From NCBI RefSeq assembly GCF_013299175.1, contig NZ_JAAFKF010000010.1:1-56185 (forward strand): DNA of 56,185 nucleotides, read 5' to 3'. Origin of the DNA: Sphaerotilus sp. (GTDB lineage Bacteria > Pseudomonadota > Gammaproteobacteria > Burkholderiales > Burkholderiaceae_C). The notes under the pieces were generated by a model. That model did not search any database, was not told where the DNA came from, and worked only from the letters and a program-made list of their open reading frames with translations. Numbering within the stretch: the stretch's first letter is position 1; every line of letters starts with the position of its first letter. Shown one piece after another: positions 11,432-20,476 of the stretch. Both the position numbers and the translations under genes were made by a program.

Positions 11432-14176
11432 TCACGGAATCAGCCACTCATGGCACAACCGGCGCATGAATTCATCCGCCGGCAGCGGTCTGCCAAGCCA
11501 ATAGCCCTGGGCCACATCGCAGTGCTGCTCGGCCAGGAAATCAAGCTGGGCCTGCGTCTCCACCCCTTCGGCCACCAGCCCGACAGCCAGGCTCCTGGCC
11601 ATGGAAATCATGGCGCTCACCAGGCGCGAGCTGCCCGCGTCCTGCGGCACGTTGGCCAGGAAGGAGCGGTCGATCTTGAACCGCTGCACCGGCAAGTCCC
11701 GCAGGTAGGACAGGCTCGAATAACCCACCCCGAAATCGTCGATCGACACGCCCACCCCCAGGGCGGCCAGCCGGTTCAGCAGTCCGCGGGCCTGTTCGGT
11801 GTCGGTGACGGCCGCGCTCTCGGTGATCTCCAGCTCCAGCGACTGCGGGGACAGCCCATGCCGGGCCAGGGACTCGCGCACGGCGCTGACGATGTCGTCG
11901 TCCACCATCTGCCGGCTCGCCAGATTCACCGCCACCGACAGCGGCCGGCCCGCCGCCTCGTGCCAGGTGCGGGCATGGCGGCACGCTTCGTCGAGCACCC
12001 AGCGGCCGATCGGCACGATCAGCCCCGACTCTTCGGCCAGCGGGATGAAGTCGGCCGGTGACACCAGACCCTGGCTCGGGTGCCGCCAGCGCAGCAGCGC
12101 CTCGGCGCCGACCAGCACGCGGCTGCAGCAATCGAACTGCGGCTGGAAATACAGCTCAAGCTCCTGGCGCTCCAGCGCCCGGTAGAGATCCACTTCACGC
12201 TGGAGCTGGGCGGGAGAGTGCCGCTGGTCTTCGCGGCGGTGGCGGTGCCACTGGCTGCGACCGGCGCTCTTGGCGACGTACATGGCCGAGTCGGCTTGGC
12301 GCATCAGACCCAGGCCGTCCAGGCCGTCCCCCCCGTCTCCCGCCTCCAGACCCGTGATGCCGATGCTCGCACTCACGCGCAGCCGGTGCCCGTCCACCTC
12401 CAGCGGCTCCGACAGCAACTGGATCATCCGACCCGCCACCACTTCACTGCGTGCCAGTGCCTGCGGTTCGACGAACAGCACCGCAAACTCGTCGCCGCCC
12501 AGGCGCGCCAGCGTCGTGTCCTCGTCCAGCGCACCGCGCAGCCGGGCCGCGATTTCGAGCAGCACCCGGTCGCCGACCAGGTGGCCCAGCGTGTCGTTGA
12601 TCTTCTTGAAGCGGTCCAGATCGATGACCATCATCGCCAGCGCCGGCGCCGGTGAAACACCCCGCTCGGGGTCGCTGCTGCGTTCTTCCAGCACCTGGGT
12701 CAGGTGCTTCTGGAAGGTTTCGCGGTTCATCAATCCGGTCAGTGCGTCGTGCTGCGCCAGCATGCGCATCGCCGCCGCCACGCGCTGACCCACCCCCAGA
12801 TCCCGCAGCAATCCCAGGCACTGTCGGCGCGGACCCGCCGCACCCAATGGCTGACAGACCAGCGACAAGGGGAAGCCACTGCCGTCGGGCCGGCGGGCCT
12901 GCACCTCCAGCCGCGGCACCACCCAGGTGTCATCACCCTCGGCCAGGCGGTGCAGGTGGGTCCGCAGCGCGGCCCGGTCCCGCGCATCGACCAGCGCCAG
13001 CAGCGATTGGCCGGACAAGCCCGCCGGACCGCGGCACTGGAACATGGCCAGCGCCGCCGGATTGGCCGCCAGCAGCACCCCGTCGGCGTCGAAGGTGACG
13101 ATGCCCTCGGTGCTCTGGTCGAGCACGCCACGCAGGCGGGCACCGTCCAGGCTGGCCTGCTCGCCCAGCACCTGCACCCGCTCCACCCTGCCCTGCAATT
13201 GCCGCAGCGCCATCGCCAGCACCAGTGTCCCCAGCCAGCCCGACAGCAGCACCAGCAGCGCCTGCGTGCGCAGGTGGTAGACGACCGGCGGCTGCTGGAT
13301 CGTCAGCCTCCACAGCCGCTGGCCCGCCTGCACCACGTAGCGCCGCTCCGGTGCCGCCACGGCCCAGGCCGACAGTCCGGGCCATGTCGCCTGCTCCTGC
13401 GGCGCTCCGCTGTCGTAGATGTCCATCTCCGCTGGATCGTGTCCCTCGGCCATGCCGATGTCGCGCAGGCGCACCCGGTACGGCAGATTGACTCCTTCCG
13501 GCAGCACCGCCACCATGATCCGGCCCAGGTCGATGGACACCTGCACCAGACCCAGAAAGCCCGCACGGCGCTGCGTGACCGCGGTCGGCACGCCGTCCTG
13601 GTCGCGCTGCCGCTGCTGGTAGACCGGCACGCCAATGTCCACACCCACAAACCCTTCGGCCAAGCGGTAGGGCGGCGTCAGGAGGCTGAAGTAGCCGTCC
13701 CGGGCCGCTTCGGTCGAGCGGATGCGGTCGGCGTCCATGGGCGGGTCTGGGAGGAGGTCGGTGCCGAGCGGGGCGCGGTAGCGGGTCGAGAGCCGGCGCC
13801 GCGTGGCGTCCCATGCGTCCAGCCGCACCGACACCACCTCCGGCAGGTTGCGGCGGATCTGCAGGGTCTCGTAGTGGGTCTCGAACTCCGCTGGCGAGAC
13901 ATGTTCACTGGCGAGGAACAGCCCCTGGAAGCTGAGCGCCACGTCGAACAACCGCTGCACCTGGCGGTCGAACAGCAGCTCCCGCGTCTCGCCGAACGCC
14001 GTGAAGCGGGCCTGCGCCTCCTCGGCCAGCCGGCTGGCGACCGTGTTCCAGGCCAGCAGCGTGGCCACACAGCCCAGTGTCACCAGTACACGCACCAGCC
14101 ACCGGCTGCGGCGGGCGTCGCTGGACATGCCGTGCCCATCTTGTCTGTTACTGCTTGGGGTCAACGACATCCTCAT
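11432..14176 (-). CDS. CHASE-PAS-GGDEF-EAL c-di-GMP synthase/phosphodiesterase
   Basis: A 914-residue membrane sensor. A transmembrane helix near 25-45 precedes a periplasmic CHASE domain (about 70-260, LPEVVSVRLDAW, GYFSLLTPPY). A second helix is near 305-325, then a PAS domain (about 345-465), GGDEF (about 475-640, motif ARLGGDEFAVLF) and EAL (about 655-905, GAEALLRWRHP). The EAL catalytic residues look complete (VNLASRQ, LEITES, IDDFGVGYSS, KIDRSF, AEGVET, QGYWLGRPLP). No RXXD inhibitory site precedes GGDEF. Both activities are therefore possible. ATG 14176 and 14170 are both plausible, and 14128 is a further candidate. It is divergent from the polysaccharide locus, which suggests it controls that locus through c-di-GMP. 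Confidence 0.93.
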   Translation of the reverse strand: MRMSLTPSSNRQDGHGMSSDARRSRWLVRVLVTLGCVATLLAWNTVASRLAEEAQARFTAFGETRELLFDRQVQRLFDVALSFQGLFLASEHVSPAEFETHYETLQIRRNLPEVVSVRLDAWDATRRRLSTRYRAPLGTDLLPDPPMDADRIRSTEAARDGYFSLLTPPYRLAEGFVGVDIGVPVYQQRQRDQDGVPTAVTQRRAGFLGLVQVSIDLGRIMVAVLPEGVNLPYRVRLRDIGMAEGHDPAEMDIYDSGAPQEQATWPGLSAWAVAAPERRYVVQAGQRLWRLTIQQPPVVYHLRTQALLVLLSGWLGTLVLAMALRQLQGRVERVQVLGEQASLDGARLRGVLDQSTEGIVTFDADGVLLAANPAALAMFQCRGPAGLSGQSLLALVDARDRAALRTHLHRLAEGDDTWVVPRLEVQARRPDGSGFPLSLVCQPLGAAGPRRQCLGLLRDLGVGQRVAAAMRMLAQHDALTGLMNRETFQKHLTQVLEERSSDPERGVSPAPALAMMVIDLDRFKKINDTLGHLVGDRVLLEIAARLRGALDEDTTLARLGGDEFAVLFVEPQALARSEVVAGRMIQLLSEPLEVDGHRLRVSASIGITGLEAGDGGDGLDGLGLMRQADSAMYVAKSAGRSQWHRHRREDQRHSPAQLQREVDLYRALERQELELYFQPQFDCCSRVLVGAEALLRWRHPSQGLVSPADFIPLAEESGLIVPIGRWVLDEACRHARTWHEAAGRPLSVAVNLASRQMVDDDIVSAVRESLARHGLSPQSLELEITESAAVTDTEQARGLLNRLAALGVGVSIDDFGVGYSSLSYLRDLPVQRFKIDRSFLANVPQDAGSSRLVSAMISMARSLAVGLVAEGVETQAQLDFLAEQHCDVAQGYWLGRPLPADEFMRRLCHEWLIP

Positions 14177-14376
14177 CCGATCTGAGTGGTACCGCTACAT
14201 CGGCCGCATGGGTGAAACCTGGAGCACGAACACGGGCCTGACCGTGCGCTTCTCCACCTTAAGCACTGCGCAAAAACACACAAAAAGTCACACATTTGGG
14301 TTTATTCTTACATGCAGACACCAATACATCTCCCTTTTTCGCCCCGAACCGCGCCCGAGTCGCCCCCGAATTGCAC
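14177..14376. promoter_or_regulatory. Divergent control region of the GGDEF-EAL gene and the polysaccharide locus
   Basis: A 200-bp stretch, notably AT-rich at 14258-14345 against a GC-rich background, lies between the two divergent gene starts. A poly-A-containing segment (about 14272-14287) and a TTTATTCTT segment (about 14300) could be promoter elements for the plus-strand locus. I cannot assign -35/-10 boxes with confidence, and I find no clear palindrome for a regulator. Confidence 0.45.
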
Positions 14377-15801
14377 ATGACATCCACCCATTCTCGCCAT
14401 CCGCACCCCCTGCTCCAATGTGGCACACGCGGTCTGGGCTGGCTGCTGATTGCCGACCGGGCACAGGCCGCGGACAGCGCCCCCTGGCTGCGCGTGTCGC
14501 TGGAAAGCCCGCTCGGCCCCGCCTGGGCCTGGACGCTGCTGGTGGTGATGCTGGTCATCGTCGTGCTGCTGGCGGCCTACACCTTCCGCCACTACTGGTT
14601 CTCGCTGAACCGCCTGTTCGGCGACCAGCGCCACCCCTACGCCAGCGTCGTCAGCGCCGACTGGCCGCGCGTGACCATCTTCGTGGCCGCGCACAACGAG
14701 GAGGCGGTGATCGAGGATTGTCTGGTCAACCTGATGGGCGTGGACTATCCCGAAGACCGGATGCTGGTGGTGCCGGTGAACGACCGCTCCAAGGACCGCA
14801 CCCGGGAGATCATCGACGCCGTGGTCGCGCGTTTCCCCGGCCGCATCCGCCCCTTCCACCGCGTCGATGGCAAGCCCGGCAAGGCCGCGGCGCTGAAGGA
14901 CGCCACCGAGACGGTGGACACCGACTTCATCATCGTCTTCGACGCGGACTACCTGCCCTCGCGCGGGCTGATCCGGCGGCTGATGGCGCCGTTCTTCGAC
15001 CCGGAGGTGGGCGCGGTGATGGGCCGCGTCGTGCCGCAGAACTGCGGGGCGAACCTGCTGACACGGCTGCTCGATCTGGAACGCTCCGGCGGCTACCAGG
15101 TGGACCAGCAAGCGCGCATGAACCTGGGACTGGTGCCGCAGTACGGTGGCACGGTGGGCGGGATCCGGCTCTCGGCGCTGCATTCGGTGGGCGGCTGGCA
15201 CGACGACGTGCTGGCCGAAGACACCGACCTCACCTACCGGCTGCTGCTCGGGAGCTGGAAGACGATCTACCAGAACCGCGCCGAGTGCTACGAGGAGGTG
15301 CCGCAGAACTGGTCCGTGCGCACGCGCCAGATCAAGCGGTGGGCGAAGGGGCACAACCAGGCGATGTGGCGCCACACGGTGGCGCTGCTGCGGCAGTCGG
15401 ACCTGCGCTGGCGGGAGCGGATCGACGGCGTGCTGCTGCTGGGCGTCTACATCATGGCGCCGGTGCTGATCATCGGCTGGGTGGTGAGCCTGCTGCTGTA
15501 CTTCACGGTGTCGGTGCAGTGGATCGCCCCGGCGCTGATGCTGATGGCGTTCATGACGCACGGGGCGCTGGGCAACTTCGCCGCCTTCTTCGAGATCGCC
15601 GCGGCCACCCACATGGACCGCTCGCACCACCGCATCCGGCTGCTGGCGTTCAACTGGCTGGGCTTCATCGTCAGCGCGGTGGCGATCACCCGCGGCGCGC
15701 TGGAGCAGATGGTGCTCGACCGCATCGGCGCGCCCAAGTTCCAGTGGGACAAGACCATCCGCTACCGCACGGCGCCCGCCAAGCCAGGGGCACCGGCATG
15801 A
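14377..15801 (+). CDS. Processive family 2 glycosyltransferase, polysaccharide synthase
   Basis: A 474-residue inner-membrane synthase of the NodC/PgaC/cellulose-synthase type. A transmembrane helix (about 45-65) precedes the cytosolic GT-A domain: VAAHNEEAVIE, VNDRSKDRT, the DXD-type D189-A-D191, the catalytic-base region E281-D282-T-D284, and Q318-IK-R321-W322, the QXXRW motif of processive enzymes. Three or more C-terminal helices (LLLGVYIMAPVLIIGWVVSL, THGALGNFAAFFE, FNWLGFIVSAVAITRG) would form the translocation channel. No PilZ or MshEN c-di-GMP domain is visible. I chose ATG 14377; a TTG at 14296 would add 27 residues. Neither has a strong ribosome site. It overlaps the next gene by ATGA, so it is the first gene of the operon. 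Confidence 0.9.
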   Translation: MTSTHSRHPHPLLQCGTRGLGWLLIADRAQAADSAPWLRVSLESPLGPAWAWTLLVVMLVIVVLLAAYTFRHYWFSLNRLFGDQRHPYASVVSADWPRVTIFVAAHNEEAVIEDCLVNLMGVDYPEDRMLVVPVNDRSKDRTREIIDAVVARFPGRIRPFHRVDGKPGKAAALKDATETVDTDFIIVFDADYLPSRGLIRRLMAPFFDPEVGAVMGRVVPQNCGANLLTRLLDLERSGGYQVDQQARMNLGLVPQYGGTVGGIRLSALHSVGGWHDDVLAEDTDLTYRLLLGSWKTIYQNRAECYEEVPQNWSVRTRQIKRWAKGHNQAMWRHTVALLRQSDLRWRERIDGVLLLGVYIMAPVLIIGWVVSLLLYFTVSVQWIAPALMLMAFMTHGALGNFAAFFEIAAATHMDRSHHRIRLLAFNWLGFIVSAVAITRGALEQMVLDRIGAPKFQWDKTIRYRTAPAKPGAPA

Positions 15802-17384
15802 GGGCCGCCGTGCTGCTGCTGGTGCTGACGCTGCTGGTCGTGCTGCTGCCGCTGTGGCCGGCGTTCCGCGAATGGTGGAAGCCGACCGACGTGACGCCGC
15901 TGCCCATCGACGAGACCGACGCGCTGGAGCCGGAGTACCTGGCGCGGCGCTTTTCGGGCTTGCTCATGCCGGCGCTGGAGCATGGGCTGATCGCGCTGGG
16001 CGGGGTGCCGCTGGTGCATCTGCCCGCCAACGCCATCCACGCCCCCTGGCCACTCAACGCGCAAGAAGTCCGCACGGGCCGCACCCGGCGCATCTGGCAC
16101 ACCGAGGGCGACTGCGTGCTGCCCGAGCGGCTGCACTGTCTGGCCGAGATGTCCGCCCGCGGCGCCCTGCGCACCGCGGCCGGCCGCACCTACCGCGCCT
16201 TGCTCAGCGGCGCCCAGCTCTCCCTGGCCCCGCGCACCCGCATCATCCGCTGGGCACACGCCCACAGCCTGTCGATCGGCGACCACTGCCAGCTCCCCGC
16301 CCGCATCAGCGCCACGCAGGTGCTGGTGCTGGGACGCGAGGTGAGTTTCTCGCTGCTGCACGCGCCGGTCATCCGCTTCGCCGGGCAGGTGCCGCCGGAC
16401 TGGAGCATTCCGCCGGACGGACGCTGGTCGATCGGGGTGGCCGAGGGCGTGCTCTGGGACGCAGGCAGCGGCACCGGGCGGGCGCCGCGGTCCTTGCAGG
16501 TGGCGCCGCTGCGGCGCTGGCGCGGGGATCTCGTCGGCGACAGCCATGTCGCGCTGGGCGAGGGCTGCGAGGCCGAGGGCAGCGTGCGCGCAGGCGGCTC
16601 GATCAGCCTGGGGGCGGGTTCCCGCGTCCACGGCGGGCTGGTGGCGCCGGGCGAGATCTACCTGGCCGCCGGCTGCGCCATCGGGTCGTCGATCGTGTCG
16701 GAGACGCTGGTGGTGCTGGGCGCGGGTTGCGTGGTCGGCGTGCCGGGGGCGCACGCCACGGTGCGGGCGCCGCGGGTCGAGATCGGCAAGGGCGTCGTGG
16801 TGCATGGTACGGTCTGGTCCGGCCAGCACCTGCGCACCACCACCGGCCCGCAGGACGGGGATCTGGACCCGATGGACGAGTCCGGACTCGGCGCCGCGGT
16901 GCGCTGGAACGCGGTCTCCGGCCGCGGGCTGGCGAACGCGGACCTGACCATCCCGGCGCTGCGCCAGTGGGGCGGCGATCTGGTCTGCCAAGGCGATCTG
17001 GCGCTGGGTCCGCGCTGCCACGCCCGCGGCAGCCTGAAGAGCCACGGCGACCTCGGCATCGGCCCCGGCGTGCAGGTGGACGGCAGCGTGGTCGCGCAAG
17101 GCGATGTGCTGATCGGCGCGGGCAGCCACGTCGGCGGCTCGGTGCTGTCGGAAACCGCCGTCGTGCTCGGCCCCGGCTGCACCATCGGCACGCCCGAGCA
17201 CCCGGCCACCGTCAGCGCCCCGCGCATCGAGGTGGCGCTGGGCGTGGTGGTCCACGGCACGGTCTGGGCGGGAGCCAGCGGCGACGCGGTCGGGGCGCTG
17301 CAGATCGACACCGAGGTCGAGCTGGACGAGCACCTGCCCGATCTGCCGCAGTTGCCCGCCCTGCCGGGGAGGGCTGCCGCATGA
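15798..17384 (+). CDS. Membrane-anchored bactofilin-like beta-repeat protein
   Basis: A 528-residue protein with one N-terminal membrane helix (RAAVLLLVLTLLVVLLPLW). Residues from about 130 on consist of short repeating strands with Gly and hydrophobics at regular positions (GDLVCQGDLALG, GDLGIGPGVQVDGSVVAQ, GDVLIGAGSHVGGSV, SETAVVLGPGCTIG). Two long homologous blocks, at about 245-340 and 390-490, repeat the same motif order. This is the pattern of the bactofilin / polymer-forming family (DUF583), a right-handed beta-helix that forms filaments. Canonical bactofilins are ~150 residues and have a single beta-helix; this one is larger and doubled. It could scaffold the synthase. Starts and ends are ATGA overlaps with both neighbours. 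Confidence 0.75.
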   Translation: MRAAVLLLVLTLLVVLLPLWPAFREWWKPTDVTPLPIDETDALEPEYLARRFSGLLMPALEHGLIALGGVPLVHLPANAIHAPWPLNAQEVRTGRTRRIWHTEGDCVLPERLHCLAEMSARGALRTAAGRTYRALLSGAQLSLAPRTRIIRWAHAHSLSIGDHCQLPARISATQVLVLGREVSFSLLHAPVIRFAGQVPPDWSIPPDGRWSIGVAEGVLWDAGSGTGRAPRSLQVAPLRRWRGDLVGDSHVALGEGCEAEGSVRAGGSISLGAGSRVHGGLVAPGEIYLAAGCAIGSSIVSETLVVLGAGCVVGVPGAHATVRAPRVEIGKGVVVHGTVWSGQHLRTTTGPQDGDLDPMDESGLGAAVRWNAVSGRGLANADLTIPALRQWGGDLVCQGDLALGPRCHARGSLKSHGDLGIGPGVQVDGSVVAQGDVLIGAGSHVGGSVLSETAVVLGPGCTIGTPEHPATVSAPRIEVALGVVVHGTVWAGASGDAVGALQIDTEVELDEHLPDLPQLPALPGRAAA

Positions 17385-19288
17385 GCGCCACACGGAACAC
17401 TGGCTGGCTGGCCCGGATCGCCGGGTGGAACTGGGGCCGCGTGCTGATGGCACTGCTGCTGCTTGGCGCGGCAGGTGCCACCTGGTGGCAGGTGCGCGCT
17501 GGCAAGCTGCCGGACAACGTGCAACGGATCGTCCTGCTGCTGCCCGACGCCGAGCTGAACGATCCCGTGCAGGTGCGCGCCTGGCAGGACGCGGCCGAAG
17601 AGCTGGGCGTCAACCTCGACACCCAGACCGCTTCACAGGTGATGCGCGCCGGGCGGCAGGCACAGGGCACGGCCTTCATCCTGCCCGACACACTGCACCG
17701 CCGCATGAGCGACGTGCTGATCGGCCACCTGCGCGAGCGGGTGCGCGCCGGGGACTCGCTGATGCTGGTGCATGACGCCGGCCTGTCCGACATCGACGGC
17801 CGCTACCGCGAGGACCGCGCGCGGCTGTCGGACCTGGCTGGCGTGCAGTACGGGCTGTATGGCGCGCTGAAGACCGGGATGCTGCGCGACGCACCGGCCT
17901 GGGTCGTGCCGACGCAGGTGCAGGCACTGGGCATTCCGCCGGGCAAGCTGGTGCGCGGCGAGGAAGGAAGACCGTACACCAGCGCCCAGCCCGCCTCCAG
18001 CCCGGACGAGCCGCTGTCGATCGCCGGCTATGTCTACGGCGCGCTGAAATACCCCACCTTCGTCACCCGTGGCGCCTACGACGGCACCCGGCTGATGAAC
18101 GCCCCCGACGGCAGCCTCGTTGCCGGGCTGCACCGCTTCGGCGCCGGGCAGGTGCTGTTCGTCAACCTGCCGCTGACGCAGTTGAAGGTCCGCACCGACG
18201 GGCTGCTGCTGCACAGCTTCCTGCAGTACTTCGCCGAGCGCGTGGTGGGCGCGCCGCAGCTCTCGCCGATGCCGCAGGGGCGCGGCGCGGTGGTGATGAA
18301 CTGGCACATCGACGACCGCAAGGCGCTCCCGGCGCTGGAGCGGGCCGCCGAGATGGGCGCGTTCAAGCAAGGCCCCTACTCCATCCACTTCACCGCCGGA
18401 CCCGATGTCAACGAGGAAGGTGACGGCAAGGGCATGGACCTGAGCAACAACCCGCAGGCGCAGGACTGGGTGCGCCGCCTGGGTGCGGCCGGCCACGAGA
18501 TCGGCAGCCACGGCGGCTGGATCCACAACTGGTTCGGCTCGCGGGCGGACAAGCTCGACCGGGAGGTGGTGGCGTCGCTGATCGAACGCAACTCGGCGCT
18601 GCTGCTGGAGGTGGGCGGGCGGCCGGTGCGCGAATACTCGGCCCCGGTCGGCAACCACCCCGCCTGGACCACCGCCTGGCTGCGCAAGCGGGACATCCGC
18701 TCCTACTACTTCACCGGCAACACCGGCATGGCGCCGACCCGCAGCTACCAGGATGGCGTGCGCCCGCTGCCGGACATCTGGTCGTACCCGGTGCTGAATT
18801 TCGGCGTCTACGCCTCGTTCGAGGAGGCGAAGGCCGACCAGTTGCCGGAAATCGAGGTGGCCGCCTGGCTGACCGACGTGAACCGCTTCTGCGCCGACCA
18901 CCGCACGCTGCGGCTGGTGTATTTCCACCCGATCGGGCTGGTGATGTACCCGCAGGCGTTCCAGCGCTGGCTGGAGAGCGGCAAGGAACTCGCCAACCAG
19001 GGCCGCCTGCGCTGGATGACGATGGCCCAGTACAGCACCTTCGCCAACGCGCGCCTGCGCACCCGCTGGACGCTCACCGACTCCAGCCAGAGCGCCAGCA
19101 CGCCCAGCCAGCAGCTCGAAGCCCACCACCCGCAGTCGCTCGACGGCATGGCCTGGCTGCTGCCGCGCAGCCGCTACGGCCAGCCCACCGTCGTCAGCGG
19201 CGAGGCCGTGGTGGACGAGGTGGACGGCCAGTGGCGCGTGGTCGCCGGACCCGGCACCGGGCTGCGCCTGCACCTGCCCCTCTCCTGA
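17381..19288 (+). CDS. Membrane-anchored polysaccharide deacetylase-like protein (paralogue 1)
   Basis: A 635-residue protein with a membrane helix at about 18-38 and the rest probably periplasmic. Residues about 45-290 look like a Rossmann/glutamine-amidotransferase-like domain (QRIVLLLPDAELND, LMLVHDAGLSD, QVLFVNLPLTQL). Then comes a CE4/NodB-like deacetylase domain with M-N-W-H309-I-D311-D312, a His pair in SHGGWIH (H377, H382), REYSAPVGN and a late YFHP. The His pair is spaced HX4H, not the classical HX3H of CE4. A short C-terminal beta domain ends the protein. It is homologous along its length to the proteins at 23524 and 25715. A role in trimming acetyl groups from the polymer is inferred. 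Confidence 0.8.
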   Translation: MSATRNTGWLARIAGWNWGRVLMALLLLGAAGATWWQVRAGKLPDNVQRIVLLLPDAELNDPVQVRAWQDAAEELGVNLDTQTASQVMRAGRQAQGTAFILPDTLHRRMSDVLIGHLRERVRAGDSLMLVHDAGLSDIDGRYREDRARLSDLAGVQYGLYGALKTGMLRDAPAWVVPTQVQALGIPPGKLVRGEEGRPYTSAQPASSPDEPLSIAGYVYGALKYPTFVTRGAYDGTRLMNAPDGSLVAGLHRFGAGQVLFVNLPLTQLKVRTDGLLLHSFLQYFAERVVGAPQLSPMPQGRGAVVMNWHIDDRKALPALERAAEMGAFKQGPYSIHFTAGPDVNEEGDGKGMDLSNNPQAQDWVRRLGAAGHEIGSHGGWIHNWFGSRADKLDREVVASLIERNSALLLEVGGRPVREYSAPVGNHPAWTTAWLRKRDIRSYYFTGNTGMAPTRSYQDGVRPLPDIWSYPVLNFGVYASFEEAKADQLPEIEVAAWLTDVNRFCADHRTLRLVYFHPIGLVMYPQAFQRWLESGKELANQGRLRWMTMAQYSTFANARLRTRWTLTDSSQSASTPSQQLEAHHPQSLDGMAWLLPRSRYGQPTVVSGEAVVDEVDGQWRVVAGPGTGLRLHLPLS

Positions 19289-19311
19289 ACCCGCAACGTC
19301 TGCGACCCCCC

Positions 19312-20475
19312 ATGCAACGACCCATCCTCATCTCCGTCGGCACCCGTCCTGAAATCATCAAGATGGCGCCCGTCCACAGCGAACTGCGCCGCCGCGGCCT
19401 GCCCGTGGCCTGGGTCCACACCGGCCAGCACCGGGAAATGGCGCAGCCGCTCTACGAATTCTTCGGCATCGCACCGGAGCACGAGATCACGCTGGAGCGC
19501 CGCAACGGCCAGCTCTCGCACCTGAACGCGCTGCTGCTCGAAGGGCTGTCCGAAGTGTTCGAGCGCACGCAGCCCCGCGCCGTCCTGGTCCACGGCGACA
19601 CGACCAGCACGCTGGCCTCGGCGCAGGCGGCGTTCTACCAGGGCGTGCCGATCGGCCACGTCGAGGCGGGCCTGCGCACCTTCAACCACCGCGAGCCGTT
19701 TCCCGAGGAGATGAACCGCGAGCTGACCGCCCGGCTGGCGCACTGGCATTTCGCGCCGACCGCCAAGGCCGCCACCAACCTGCGCAACGAAGGCGTGCGC
19801 CCGCCCGGCATCCACACCGTCGGCAACACCGCGGTCGATGCGGCGCTGGCTGGCACGGCGCGGGTCGAGTCGCTGCTTGCCGCGGGCCACGCCGTGCTGC
19901 CGGCCGCGCTGGACCTGCTGCGCGAAGGGCTGGCGCACCGCCGCTGGCGCCTCGTCACCGTCACCGCCCACCGCCGCGAGAACTGGGGCGAAGGCATCGA
20001 CCACATCGCCCGCGCCGTGGCGGACCTGCTGGACGCGCACCCGGACCTGGCCGTGGTCTGGCCCGTGCATGGCAACCCGGCGGTGAGCGACGCGGTGCAG
20101 GCGGCGCTGGGCGAGAAGGCGCGCCGGCTGGAAGGTCGCCTGACGCTGTGTGCGCCGCTGGAATATCCCGCGCTGCTCTGGTGCCTGCACCACAGCGTGC
20201 TCGCGCTGACCGACTCGGGCGGCATCCAGGAGGAGGGCGCGGCGCTGTCCTGCCCGGTGCTGGTGCTGCGCAACACGACCGAGCGGCCGGAGCTGATCGA
20301 CGCAGGCGCGGGCGTGATCGTCGGCACCGACCGGGCGCGCATCGTCCGGACCGTCTCGCACCTCTTCCACGACGCCGCCGCGCTGCAGGCCATGCGCGAC
20401 GCGGTCAATCCGTTCGGCGACGGCACCACGGCGCAGCAGATCGCCGATGTGCTGCAACACGATCTGGGGGTCTGA
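19312..20475 (+). CDS. wecB: UDP-N-acetylglucosamine 2-epimerase (non-hydrolysing)
   Basis: A 387-residue enzyme converting UDP-GlcNAc to UDP-ManNAc in the cytosol. The family blocks are all present: SVGTRPEIIKMAPV near the start, HTGQHREM, VHGDTTSTLA, HVEAGLRTF, EPFPEEMNRE, TVTAHRRENWG and LTDSGGIQEEG. No UDP-ManNAc dehydrogenase (wecC) or ManNAc transferase of the enterobacterial common antigen type is nearby. The epimerase therefore probably feeds the GT2 synthase two genes upstream. It begins 23 bp after the deacetylase stop and is followed after 1 bp by the yaiO-like gene. Confidence 0.95.
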   Translation: MQRPILISVGTRPEIIKMAPVHSELRRRGLPVAWVHTGQHREMAQPLYEFFGIAPEHEITLERRNGQLSHLNALLLEGLSEVFERTQPRAVLVHGDTTSTLASAQAAFYQGVPIGHVEAGLRTFNHREPFPEEMNRELTARLAHWHFAPTAKAATNLRNEGVRPPGIHTVGNTAVDAALAGTARVESLLAAGHAVLPAALDLLREGLAHRRWRLVTVTAHRRENWGEGIDHIARAVADLLDAHPDLAVVWPVHGNPAVSDAVQAALGEKARRLEGRLTLCAPLEYPALLWCLHHSVLALTDSGGIQEEGAALSCPVLVLRNTTERPELIDAGAGVIVGTDRARIVRTVSHLFHDAAALQAMRDAVNPFGDGTTAQQIADVLQHDLGV

Positions 20476-20476
20476 G

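Noticed and set aside
14001-15797. Long plus-strand frame upstream of the bactofilin-like gene, continuous with it.
   Set aside because: It is an out-of-frame shadow of the synthase gene; the true start is the ATG overlapping the synthase stop.
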